A stretch of DNA of 9,585 nt. Source: Candidatus Magasanikiibacteriota bacterium. Lineage in GTDB: Bacteria; Patescibacteriota; Patescibacteriia; Magasanikbacterales; UBA922. Position 1 is the stretch's first letter, and every line of letters begins with the position of its first letter. This document shows, in pieces, positions 1 through 5,487 of the stretch. Location of the stretch: contig JAHFIC010000016.1 in the NCBI GenBank assembly GCA_023246555.1, forward strand, positions 7,248 through 16,832, read 5' to 3'. Below the pieces are notes generated by a model that saw nothing but the letters and a program-made list of their open reading frames with translations, did no database searches and was not told where the DNA came from. A program made the position numbers and the translations under genes.

Positions 1-221
1 GCAACAATGCGGAAGTTGTCGGCCCGGTACCGCTCCCCACCGCAAAAAAGAAATTCAGCGTCAATCGGTCGACCTTTATCAAAAAAACCGCTCAGGAGCA
101 GTTTGAAATGCGCGTGCATAAGCGTCTTATCGATATTCTCGATCCAAACCCAAAAACCATTGATGCGCTTATGAATTTGAACCTGCCAAGTGGAGTGGAT
201 GTCGAAATTAAGATGGTTTAA
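1..221 (+). CDS. rpsJ: 30S ribosomal protein S10 (C-terminal part)
   Basis: This is the last 72 codons of S10, read in the frame ending at the TAA at 219-221. The 5' end lies outside the window and about 30 residues are missing compared with E. coli S10. S10 is a 30S head protein and, in many bacteria, also the NusE subunit of the antitermination complex. Visible family signatures are the GPVPLPT loop near the start of the fragment, then QFEMRVHKRLIDILDP, and the C-terminal VDVEIKMV strand. The protein ends at the usual place, with no extension. It is followed by an unusually large non-coding gap before L3, so its transcript may end or be attenuated separately from the rest of the cluster. 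Confidence 0.97.
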   Translation, partial: NNAEVVGPVPLPTAKKKFSVNRSTFIKKTAQEQFEMRVHKRLIDILDPNPKTIDALMNLNLPSGVDVEIKMV

Positions 222-241
222 GGCGTATGTGGTGCGTACGC

Positions 242-271
242 TTGACAAGATAGTCCAGCGTGGAGTAGAGT
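242..271 (+). promoter_or_regulatory. Candidate sigma70-type promoter for the L3-onward transcript
   Basis: A perfect consensus -35 box TTGACA lies at 242-247. It is followed after 18 bases by TAGAGT at 266-271, a 4-of-6 match to the -10 consensus. Immediately upstream is the 8-base palindrome GCGTACGC (234-241), whose right half can also pair with GCGTA at 223-227 in a weak 5-bp hairpin. Transcription starting near 278 would give a leader of roughly 180 bases ahead of L3. The -10 match is modest, so this is a candidate only. A weaker alternative -10, TATAAG, lies at 401-406 without a good -35. Confidence 0.4.
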
Positions 272-407
272 ATTGGCGTAACTATCGCTCACGTATACCA
301 GATAAGATTCTGTCGAAAAACATCTGGGGAACAGCAGCGATTTTTCTAGAGAGGTAATATTGAAAATCAGTTTTTGAGCCACATAGAGCGGAATTTCCCC
401 TATAAGG

Positions 408-457
408 CTAGAAGCAGCGACGAAGAAATAATTCTTGGTAACTGCTTCTAGTTTTTT
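408..457 (+). terminator. Hairpin with T tract abutting the L3 start (terminator or attenuator candidate)
   Basis: CTAGAAGCAG (408-417) is perfectly complementary to CTGCTTCTAG (442-451), giving a 10-bp outer stem. After a CG/AA internal loop, AC (420-421) pairs with GT (438-439). After a G/G mismatch, AAGAA (423-427) pairs with TTCTT (432-436) around an ATAA loop. Six T residues follow directly at 452-457, and the L3 ATG begins at 460. Stem plus T tract is the architecture of an intrinsic terminator. Because L3 must be expressed, it is more likely conditional (an attenuator), leaky, or used in translation or RNA processing. The structure is seen in the sequence; its role is inferred. Confidence 0.6.
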
Positions 458-459
458 GT

Positions 460-1176
460 ATGAAGTGTATCCTTGGTACAAAATTGACCATGACTCAAGT
501 ATTCCGTCCAGACGGGGCGGTTGTTCCCGTCACAAAAGTTTCTGCCGGCCCCTGTATAGTTACACAGGTTAAAACCAAAGGAAACGATGGTGTGGATGCG
601 ATTCAGATTGGGTATGGAGAACAAAAAAAGTTCCGTATGTCTAAAGCCGAGCAGGGGCATCTTCATGGTTTGACTTTGGTGCGGCACTTGCGTGATGTCC
701 GTGAATCGAATACCTCGACAGTCAAGCGCGGTGATACATTTACCGTAAAGACATTCGCGCCCGGTGATATTGTTCAAGTGATTGGTTGGTCGAAGGGAAA
801 GGGGTTTCAGGGGGTGGTGAAACGTCATGGATTTCGCGGAGGTCCGAAAACTCATGGTCATAAAGATAATTTGCGCATGCCGGGAACGATTGGCGCCGGC
901 GGAGTTCAGCGGGTGTTTAAAAATGTTCGCATGGGCGGGCATATGGGATCGGACCGCGTGACCATTAAAAATCTTGAAATTATCCAGGTGGATCCGACAA
1001 CGAATACTTTGTATATCAAGGGGGCATTGCCGGGAGCATATGGATCGCTGCTTCTTATTTCAACCAGCACCGGAACAATTGAAATTGACACCCCGGTTCT
1101 TTCCCCAGAATCAGAGATGGTTGCCTCAGTACCGCAAGAAATCACCCAAGAAGCAATTACGCCTGTTCAGGCATAA
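460..1176 (+). CDS. rplC: 50S ribosomal protein L3
   Basis: L3 is one of the earliest 50S assembly proteins and reaches toward the peptidyl-transferase centre. The 238-residue product opens with MKCILGTKLTMTQVF, matching the family N-terminus, which fixes the start at 460 rather than the later ATG at 490. The central loop (about residues 109-163) has the family pattern GWSKGKGFQG, HGFRGGPKTHG and PGTIGAGGVQRVFK. Ala146 stands where E. coli has Gln150, the residue methylated by PrmB, so that modification should be absent. The last ~38 residues, rich in Ser, Thr, Glu and Pro, extend beyond the usual fold. There is no Shine-Dalgarno: the six-T tract of the upstream hairpin lies just before the start. 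L4 follows 6 bases after the stop. Confidence 0.97.
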   Translation: MKCILGTKLTMTQVFRPDGAVVPVTKVSAGPCIVTQVKTKGNDGVDAIQIGYGEQKKFRMSKAEQGHLHGLTLVRHLRDVRESNTSTVKRGDTFTVKTFAPGDIVQVIGWSKGKGFQGVVKRHGFRGGPKTHGHKDNLRMPGTIGAGGVQRVFKNVRMGGHMGSDRVTIKNLEIIQVDPTTNTLYIKGALPGAYGSLLLISTSTGTIEIDTPVLSPESEMVASVPQEITQEAITPVQA

Positions 1177-1182
1177 ATATTT

Positions 1183-1827
1183 ATGGCAAAAATTCCTCTC
1201 TACAACGCAGAAGGAAAAAAGACAGGCGCTTGTGACGTTCTCGATGCCGTGTTTGGCGTGCCAGTGAAACAGGCAGTCGTGCATCAGGTGTATACGGCTA
1301 TGATGGCGAATGCTCGCATATCATGGGCGCACACAAAAGACCGGGGCGATGTTTCTGGCGGTGGCAAGAAGCCGTGGAAGCAAAAGGGGACTGGCCGCGC
1401 TCGTCATGGCTCTATTCGTTCTCCCATCTGGAAAGGCGGCGGTGTGACATTCGGACCATTGTCCACAAGAAATTACAAACAAAAAATCAACAAGAAAATG
1501 AGCCAAACAGCGCTTCGCATGTGTTTGTCATCCCGTGTTGGAGAAGAGCGATTCATCGCACTCGAAACCCCGCCGCAGGATGGAAAAACCAAGACAGTCT
1601 CGGCACTGCGCACGGCAATTTTTGGCAACACAAAATCGACCCTTATTGTTACGGCTGCTAAAGATGAAACCATGAAGCGGGCGGCACGAAATATCCCGCG
1701 CGTTGATGTGGCGCAGGCCGCAGATGTGAGTGTGAGAGATATTTTAGAACACCAGTATATTCTTGCAACGAAAGACGCGGTAGCGGCACTCGAGAAACGG
1801 CTGTCTGCCAGTCGTGCTAACGTCTAA
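1183..1827 (+). CDS. rplD: 50S ribosomal protein L4
   Basis: L4 binds 23S rRNA domain I, and its loop lines the peptide exit tunnel with L22. In E. coli it also represses the S10 operon. The 214-residue product has the normal length. The tunnel-loop signature is clear at about residues 59-81 (GGGKKPWKQKGTGRARHG, then SIRSPIWKGGG), followed by the Rossmann-like C-terminal portion with VSVRDILEH near residues 183-191. The start at 1183 is 6 bases after the L3 stop and has no Shine-Dalgarno, only an A/T-rich run. L23 follows 5 bases after the stop. If the hairpin ahead of L3 is an attenuator, L4 is the natural candidate effector by analogy with E. coli; this is untested. Confidence 0.97.
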   Translation: MAKIPLYNAEGKKTGACDVLDAVFGVPVKQAVVHQVYTAMMANARISWAHTKDRGDVSGGGKKPWKQKGTGRARHGSIRSPIWKGGGVTFGPLSTRNYKQKINKKMSQTALRMCLSSRVGEERFIALETPPQDGKTKTVSALRTAIFGNTKSTLIVTAAKDETMKRAARNIPRVDVAQAADVSVRDILEHQYILATKDAVAALEKRLSASRANV

Positions 1828-1832
1828 GGCGT

Positions 1833-2243
1833 ATGGGACTTTTTGATTCATGGAAAAAGAAAAAAATTAGCGGCGTCAAAAAAAACGCGCCCAAACTCGT
1901 TGAGTCAGAGGCCGTTTCTCCTGTGGTTGAAAAAAAGAAAAAAGCACTTCCCATGTCGAGCCTGGCGCATCAGGTGTTGCTCTTTCCTCATGTAAGCGAA
2001 AAAACAACCGTGCAGGAAGCGTTTCAGAAGTATACGTTTATCGTGGCAGATCACGCGACAAAGCACGCCGTACGCCAAGCAGTGAAAGATGTGTATGGCG
2101 TCACCCCGTGTACTGTGCGGATGATGCGCGTTCAAGGTAAAAATGTTCGCGTGGGTCGTTTTTCTGGAAAACGGTCTGATATCAAGAAAGCGATTGTGAC
2201 GGTTCCAAAAGGACAATCGCTTCGTATACACGAAAGCGTGTAA
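1833..2243 (+). CDS. rplW: 50S ribosomal protein L23 with basic N-terminal extension
   Basis: L23 sits at the exit of the peptide tunnel and is the docking site for trigger factor, SRP and the SecYEG channel. The 136-residue product is about 35-40 residues longer than typical L23. The conserved core begins near residue 43 (SLAHQVLLFPHVSEKT) and continues with the ATKHAVRQAVKDVYGV helix, then GRFSGKRSDIKKAIVT and VPKGQSLRI. The first ~42 residues, opening with MGLFDSWKKKK, are Lys-rich and low-complexity, probably disordered, and would project around the tunnel exit or along rRNA. AAGG lies only 3 bases before the ATG, too close for a standard ribosome-binding site. The start at 1833 is favoured by its 5-base spacing from L4. 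Confidence 0.94.
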   Translation: MGLFDSWKKKKISGVKKNAPKLVESEAVSPVVEKKKKALPMSSLAHQVLLFPHVSEKTTVQEAFQKYTFIVADHATKHAVRQAVKDVYGVTPCTVRMMRVQGKNVRVGRFSGKRSDIKKAIVTVPKGQSLRIHESV

Positions 2244-2266
2244 CGCCAAATTTCGAACCTATCAAT

Positions 2267-3115
2267 ATGTCAATAAAGGTATACAATCCAACATCTGCCG
2301 GCAGACGCAAAGCCAGCGTTCAAGATTTTTCCGATATCACAAAAACACGCCCGACAAAATCGCTCGTCATGACATTGCAGAAGCATAGCGGAAGAAATCA
2401 TTCAGGCCGCATCACCGTGCGGCATCAGGGCGGTGGGGCAAAACAGCGATATCGGCTGGTAGATTTCAATCGGTCACTGCACAATATCCCCGCGAAAGTA
2501 TCTGCGATTGAATATGATCCAAACCGGGGACCAAGAGTCGCTCTTCTCCAGTACGACAATGGCGTACAGTCATATATTATTGCGCCGGAAGGTCTTCGCG
2601 TGAGTGATACGGTTGTATCGTCAAAAGAAAAAATAGAAGCCAATCTCGGCACCCGCATGCCGCTCAAGCATATTCCTGTCGGTTTGTTTGTTCACGATGT
2701 GGAGTTGACACCGGGAAAGGGCGGTCAATTGGCACGCGGCGCTGGCGCATCTGCTCAACTTCAGGTATTTGAAGGCGGTTACGCACAGCTCCGCCTTCCG
2801 TCAGGAGAAGTGCGATTGGTGGCGGACAGTTGCATGGCGACCATTGGACGTGTTGGCAATGCTGATTACCAATTGGTACGTTACGGAAAAGCCGGGCGCA
2901 TGCGCCATCGCGGCATTCGCCCGCGCGTGAAAGGAAAAAACATGAACCCGGTGGATCACCCGCACGGCGGTGGTGAGGGGCATAGTCCTATCGGCTTAAA
3001 AGGCGGCCCAAAGACACCGTGGGGCAAGAAGGCGCGCGGAGTAAAAACCAGAAAAGAAAAAAATTGGAGCAATAAATTTATTATTCAGCGCAGAAAGAAA
3101 AAGGGGGAAGATTAA
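2267..3115 (+). CDS. rplB: 50S ribosomal protein L2
   Basis: L2 is a core 50S protein needed for subunit association and peptidyl-transferase activity. The 282-residue product has normal length. It carries the N-terminal NPTSAGRR motif, GRITVRHQGGGAKQRYR (residues 48-64), EYDPNRGPRVAL, the IPVGLFVHDVEL and PGKGGQLARGAG block, and the C-terminal NPVDHPHGGGEG (about 227-238). His231 and His233 there correspond to the conserved histidine region around E. coli His229. The Lys/Arg-rich tail ends in KFIIQRRKKKGED. The upstream gap is 23 bases with no Shine-Dalgarno or notable structure. S19 follows 9 bases after the stop. Nothing is missing from the functional motifs. Confidence 0.98.
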   Translation: MSIKVYNPTSAGRRKASVQDFSDITKTRPTKSLVMTLQKHSGRNHSGRITVRHQGGGAKQRYRLVDFNRSLHNIPAKVSAIEYDPNRGPRVALLQYDNGVQSYIIAPEGLRVSDTVVSSKEKIEANLGTRMPLKHIPVGLFVHDVELTPGKGGQLARGAGASAQLQVFEGGYAQLRLPSGEVRLVADSCMATIGRVGNADYQLVRYGKAGRMRHRGIRPRVKGKNMNPVDHPHGGGEGHSPIGLKGGPKTPWGKKARGVKTRKEKNWSNKFIIQRRKKKGED

Positions 3116-3124
3116 GTTGTTGCT

Positions 3125-3466
3125 ATGTCACGAAGTTTGAAAAAAGGACAATTCGTTAACGAAAAGCTCGCAGCAAAAGTGGCGCGAGCTCGGTCTACAA
3201 AAGATCGCAAACCCATTAAGACATGGGCGCGCGCCTCGACGATTACGCCAGACATGGTTGGTATGACGTTTTTAGTGCACAATGGAAAAGATTTTTTGAG
3301 CGTTCTTGTCGATGAAAATATGATCGGCCACCGATTGGGCGAATTTTCACCGACGCGAAAGTTTATCCGGCACGGTGGAAAGATGCAAAAAGAACAAGAA
3401 AAGGCCGCGGCGGCTGGGGCCGCTCCAGCGCCGGTGGTGGCGGCAAAAACGCCAGCAAAGAAGTAA
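3125..3466 (+). CDS. rpsS: 30S ribosomal protein S19 with Ala/Lys-rich C-terminal tail
   Basis: S19 binds 16S rRNA in the 30S head with S13 and contacts 50S at the head bridge. The N-terminus MSRSLKKGQFVNEKL, the central RASTITPDMVGMTFLVHNGK (about residues 36-55), and MIGHRLGEFSPTRKF are all classic S19. The usual protein is about 92 residues; this one is 113. The last ~22 residues (after RHGGKMQK) form an Ala/Pro/Lys-rich low-complexity tail. In known structures the S19 C-terminus reaches toward the decoding-site tRNAs, so a tail here is of structural interest. The start is fixed by the family motif. The GGGGG run in the L2 end is too far upstream to serve as a ribosome-binding site. Confidence 0.97.
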   Translation: MSRSLKKGQFVNEKLAAKVARARSTKDRKPIKTWARASTITPDMVGMTFLVHNGKDFLSVLVDENMIGHRLGEFSPTRKFIRHGGKMQKEQEKAAAAGAAPAPVVAAKTPAKK

Positions 3467-3483
3467 TTCTGCACTATAACGAC

Positions 3484-3501
3484 ATATCGAAATATCGATA
3501 T
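3484..3501 (+). repeat. Small hairpin and palindrome directly before the L22 start
   Basis: ATATCGA (3484-3490) pairs with TCGATAT (3495-3501) around a 4-base AATA loop, giving a perfect 7-bp stem whose last base touches the ATG at 3502. The segment 3492-3501, ATATCGATAT, is also a perfect 10-base palindrome, and ATATCGA is directly repeated at 3484 and 3492. It lies in a 35-base gap, where most neighbouring gaps are under 10. It could affect L22 initiation or mark RNA processing. The stem is A/T-rich and weak, so it may be incidental. Confidence 0.5.
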
Positions 3502-3867
3502 ATGGCAATGATGACCACAACAGCAAAATTGCGATACTTGCGCATGAGCCCCCGAAAGGTTCGGTTGCTTATTGATTTGGTGCGCGGCATGACGGTGACC
3601 CAGGCGCTCACAGAATTGCGATTTTCAAAAAAAGTCGGCGCGAGGCCGGTTGCCAAGCTGATTCAGTCAGCCGCGGCCAACGCCATGCACAATCATGATA
3701 TGATTGAAGCGTCGCTCGTGATTCGGGATGCGTTTGTTGATGGCGGACCTATTTTGTACCGGGCAACTCCGCGTGCCATGGGCCGATCGGCGCCGATTCG
3801 AAAGCGAACCTCACACATTACTGTCACCTTATCGGGTGAGATCAAAGAACAAAAGGTTAAAAAATAA
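3502..3867 (+). CDS. rplV: 50S ribosomal protein L22
   Basis: L22 forms part of the peptide exit tunnel through a long beta hairpin opposite L4. The 121-residue product has KLRYLRMSPRKVRLLIDLVRG (from about residue 9), the ANAMHNHDM helix, and the basic hairpin with RATPRAMGRSAPIRKR (about 87-102), ending in a typical SHITVTL strand. Three ATGs are possible, at 3502, 3508 and 3511. I chose 3502 because it is preceded by T, as every other start here is; the other two are preceded by A and G. A small hairpin ends exactly at this ATG and there is no Shine-Dalgarno. S3 follows 32 bases after the stop. Confidence 0.96.
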   Translation: MAMMTTTAKLRYLRMSPRKVRLLIDLVRGMTVTQALTELRFSKKVGARPVAKLIQSAAANAMHNHDMIEASLVIRDAFVDGGPILYRATPRAMGRSAPIRKRTSHITVTLSGEIKEQKVKK

Positions 3868-3890
3868 TTCTAGATTATATTTTCTAGATT
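3868..3890 (+). repeat. Direct repeat TTCTAGATT x2 in the L22-S3 gap
   Basis: TTCTAGATT occurs at 3868-3876 and again at 3882-3890, a 14-base period. Each copy contains the self-complementary TCTAGA, so the two copies can also pair as a 6-bp hairpin around an 8-base loop. TCTAGA also occurs at 345-350 in the S10-L3 gap. The repeat starts right after the L22 stop and ends 9 bases before the S3 start. Its function is unknown and it may be a chance product of A/T-rich spacer sequence. Confidence 0.5.
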
Positions 3891-3899
3891 CTCAATTCT

Positions 3900-4556
3900 A
3901 TGGGTCACAAGGTACATCCGAAAATTCACCGCACGCAAGTTATCTACACCTGGGATTCTCGTTGGTTTTCTGCCAAAAATTATGCGGTGTATGCCGAGCA
4001 GGATGTTCGTATCCGTGAGTTTTTAATAAAAAAATTCAAAGATGCGCATATCGACACGATTGGTATTGAACGCAGCCCAAAAAATCTCACCGTGACGATT
4101 TTTGCGGCAAAGCCGGGAGTGATTATTGGTCGCGGCGGGGCGGGTCTTGAAGACGTGCGGAAAGAAATAGAACGAAAGTTTTTGAAAATGTCCACAAAAG
4201 TGAAGTTGAATATTCAAGAAGTGCGATCGCCAGCCCTATCTGCGCAGGTTGTCGCACAGACCATGGTTGCAGAAATTGAACGCCGCATTCCATTTCGCCG
4301 CGTCATGAAGCAATCGATTGAACGGGTGATGAAGGCGGGCGCCAAAGGCGTGAAACTTTCCATGGGGGGTCGTTTGAATGGCGCTGAAATTGCGCGAAGG
4401 GAAAAAATGTCCGCCGGATCCGTACCGCTTATCACCCTTCGGAGCGACGTGGAGTACGCAGCGCTTCCGGCGTATACCATTTACGGAAAGATTGGCATCA
4501 AAGTGTGGATTTATCACGGAGAGATATTTGGGAGAAAAGATATATTTGCCAAATAG
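3900..4556 (+). CDS. rpsC: 30S ribosomal protein S3
   Basis: S3 lies at the mRNA entry site of the 30S subunit and contributes to mRNA helicase activity. The 218-residue product has the family N-terminus MGHKVHPKIHRT with TWDSRWF, and a KH domain whose GxxG loop is GRGG at 77-80 (within VIIGRGGAGLEDVRKEI). The C-terminal domain has RRVMKQSIERVMKAGAKG (133-150), SGRLNGAEIAR-like MGGRLNGAEIARREKM, and ends in a YGKIGIKVWIYHGEI strand. The basic helicase-face residues Arg133, Arg134 and Lys137 are present. The C-terminal tail beyond the fold is short (GRKDIFAK). The stop is TAG, one of only two in the window. L16 begins 3 bases later, so coupling is likely. Confidence 0.98.
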   Translation: MGHKVHPKIHRTQVIYTWDSRWFSAKNYAVYAEQDVRIREFLIKKFKDAHIDTIGIERSPKNLTVTIFAAKPGVIIGRGGAGLEDVRKEIERKFLKMSTKVKLNIQEVRSPALSAQVVAQTMVAEIERRIPFRRVMKQSIERVMKAGAKGVKLSMGGRLNGAEIARREKMSAGSVPLITLRSDVEYAALPAYTIYGKIGIKVWIYHGEIFGRKDIFAK

Positions 4557-4559
4557 CGT

Positions 4560-4970
4560 ATGTTGTTGCCCAGCAAGGTAAAACACAGAAAATGGCATTA
4601 TCCTCGCCGTGCCAATGTCGGCGTTGCCACTCGCACCAATACGCTGGCGTTTGGCGGCTTTGGTTTGCGCGCGACAAGTCACGGTTGGCTTTCCAGTCGT
4701 GAACTTGAGGCGGCGCGTCGGGTTCTCACACGCTATGTCAAGCGCGGAGGAAAGATTTGGATTCGCGTTTTTCCGGATCGGCCGATTACCAAGAAAGGGA
4801 ATGAACTACCGATGGGCGGCGGAAAAGGTTCTCCGGATCACTATGTGGCGACGGTCAAGCCAGGGACAATGCTTTTTGAAATGGATGGTATTTCAGCTGT
4901 GGATGCGCGTGCGGCGCTCATCGCCGCAAAGTACAAGTTGTCAGTACGGGCCACATTTGTTCAGAAATAA
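4560..4970 (+). CDS. rplP: 50S ribosomal protein L16
   Basis: L16 organises the A-site region of the 50S subunit and supports tRNA accommodation. The 136-residue product has normal length. It shows MLLPSKVKHRKWH, the FGGFGLRATSHGWLSSRELEAARR region (30-54 overall), and KRGGKIWIRVFPD (61-73) followed by PITKKG. Aligned to E. coli, Pro84 in NELPMGGGKG takes the place of Arg81, the residue hydroxylated by YcfD (RoxA), so this site cannot be modified that way. The remaining motif MGGGKGSPDHYVA and the C-terminal MDGISAVDARAAL helix are intact. The start follows the S3 TAG by 3 bases and has no Shine-Dalgarno. Confidence 0.97.
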   Translation: MLLPSKVKHRKWHYPRRANVGVATRTNTLAFGGFGLRATSHGWLSSRELEAARRVLTRYVKRGGKIWIRVFPDRPITKKGNELPMGGGKGSPDHYVATVKPGTMLFEMDGISAVDARAALIAAKYKLSVRATFVQK

Positions 4971-4979
4971 CCAGTAAGT

Positions 4980-5174
4980 ATGGATTTTGTTGATATCAAC
5001 AACCTGCCGGAAAAGGAGCTTAGAGAACTCTTGCACGAGAAACGCGCAGAGCTTCAGTCGCTTCGTTTTCAAGCTCGAGAGGCGCAGTTAAAAAAGACAC
5101 ACCTGTTCCAGGCAACAAAAAAAATCATTAGCCGCATATTGACGGTCATGAAAGCACGCGAAGCGAAACAATAA
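4980..5174 (+). CDS. rpmC: 50S ribosomal protein L29
   Basis: L29 is a small two-helix protein at the tunnel exit beside L23 and is part of the SRP and SecY docking surface. The 64-residue product has normal length, with LPEKELRELLHEKRAELQ, the diagnostic SLRFQ turn (27-31), and the second helix ending in KKIISRILTVMKAREAK. The gap from L16 is 9 bases and S17 follows after 6. No Shine-Dalgarno is visible before the ATG. The sequence is ordinary for the family. Confidence 0.96.
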   Translation: MDFVDINNLPEKELRELLHEKRAELQSLRFQAREAQLKKTHLFQATKKIISRILTVMKAREAKQ

Positions 5175-5180
5175 TTTTTT

Positions 5181-5483
5181 ATGAAACAGTCTCAGACACA
5201 ACCAGCGAATACACCAGTCTCCCTTCGTCGGCAATTTCGGGGTGAGGTCGTCTCTTTGGGTGGGAATAAAACGATTCATGTGCGTACGAAATCACTAAAA
5301 ATGCATCCAAAGTATCGGAAGCAATATGCGGTGAGTAAGAAGTACGCCGTGCATGATGAAACAGGCAATGCGGCTCTGGGCAATGTCGTGGTTTTTGAAG
5401 AATGCCGACCGATATCAAAAACCAAACGGTGGCGGTTGGTTCGTGTGCTATCCTCGGCAACGCTTGGCACCGCTATTGAATAA
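5181..5483 (+). CDS. rpsQ: 30S ribosomal protein S17
   Basis: S17 is a primary 16S rRNA-binding protein of the 30S body with an OB-type barrel. The 100-residue product has a Gln/Thr-rich N-terminal segment of ~14 residues, then the core RRQFRGEVVSLGGNKTIHV, with KMHPKYRKQY and KKYAVHDE corresponding to the usual KHPKYGK and YKAHDE signatures. These are followed by GNVVVFEECRPISKTKRWRLV, close to the family pattern of an I/E-CRPLSKTK turn. It is slightly longer than E. coli S17 (about 84) because of extra residues at both ends. The ATG follows a run of six T residues and lacks a Shine-Dalgarno. L14 starts 4 bases after the stop. Confidence 0.96.
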   Translation: MKQSQTQPANTPVSLRRQFRGEVVSLGGNKTIHVRTKSLKMHPKYRKQYAVSKKYAVHDETGNAALGNVVVFEECRPISKTKRWRLVRVLSSATLGTAIE

Positions 5484-5487
5484 ACAT

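Larger units (their letters stand above)
222..459 (+). other. S10-L3 intergenic leader region
   Basis: This 238-base stretch carries no convincing gene. Gaps elsewhere in the cluster are mostly under 40 bases, so it stands out. In order it contains a GCGTACGC palindrome at 234-241, a TTGACA box at 242-247 with a plausible -10 element, a more A/T-rich stretch, an 8-base direct repeat AGCAGCGA at 333-340 and 413-420, and a long hairpin with a T tract that ends at the L3 start. The AGCAG at 333-337 and CTAGA at 346-350 are complementary to parts of the 3' arm of that hairpin, so an alternative fold is conceivable. The layout resembles a regulated leader. That function is inference. Confidence 0.6.

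Noticed and set aside
229..357. Short + strand frame after S10 starting at GTG (about 42 codons, aromatic-rich)
   Set aside because: No ATG, no recognisable family, and it ends before the leader hairpin. It is better explained as non-coding leader.
218..481. 87-codon reading frame on the - strand across the S10-L3 gap
   Set aside because: It runs against a solid operon, overlaps the end of S10 and the start of L3, has no family resemblance I recognise, and part of its reading is simply the inverted repeat of the hairpin.
448..942. 164-codon - strand frame inside L3
   Set aside because: A shadow of the L3 gene. The + strand product is an unmistakable L3 and the antisense product resembles nothing known to me.
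5353..5487. Possible upstream start for L14
   Set aside because: It would add 45 residues within S17. L14 is strongly conserved from its MIQ start at 5488.
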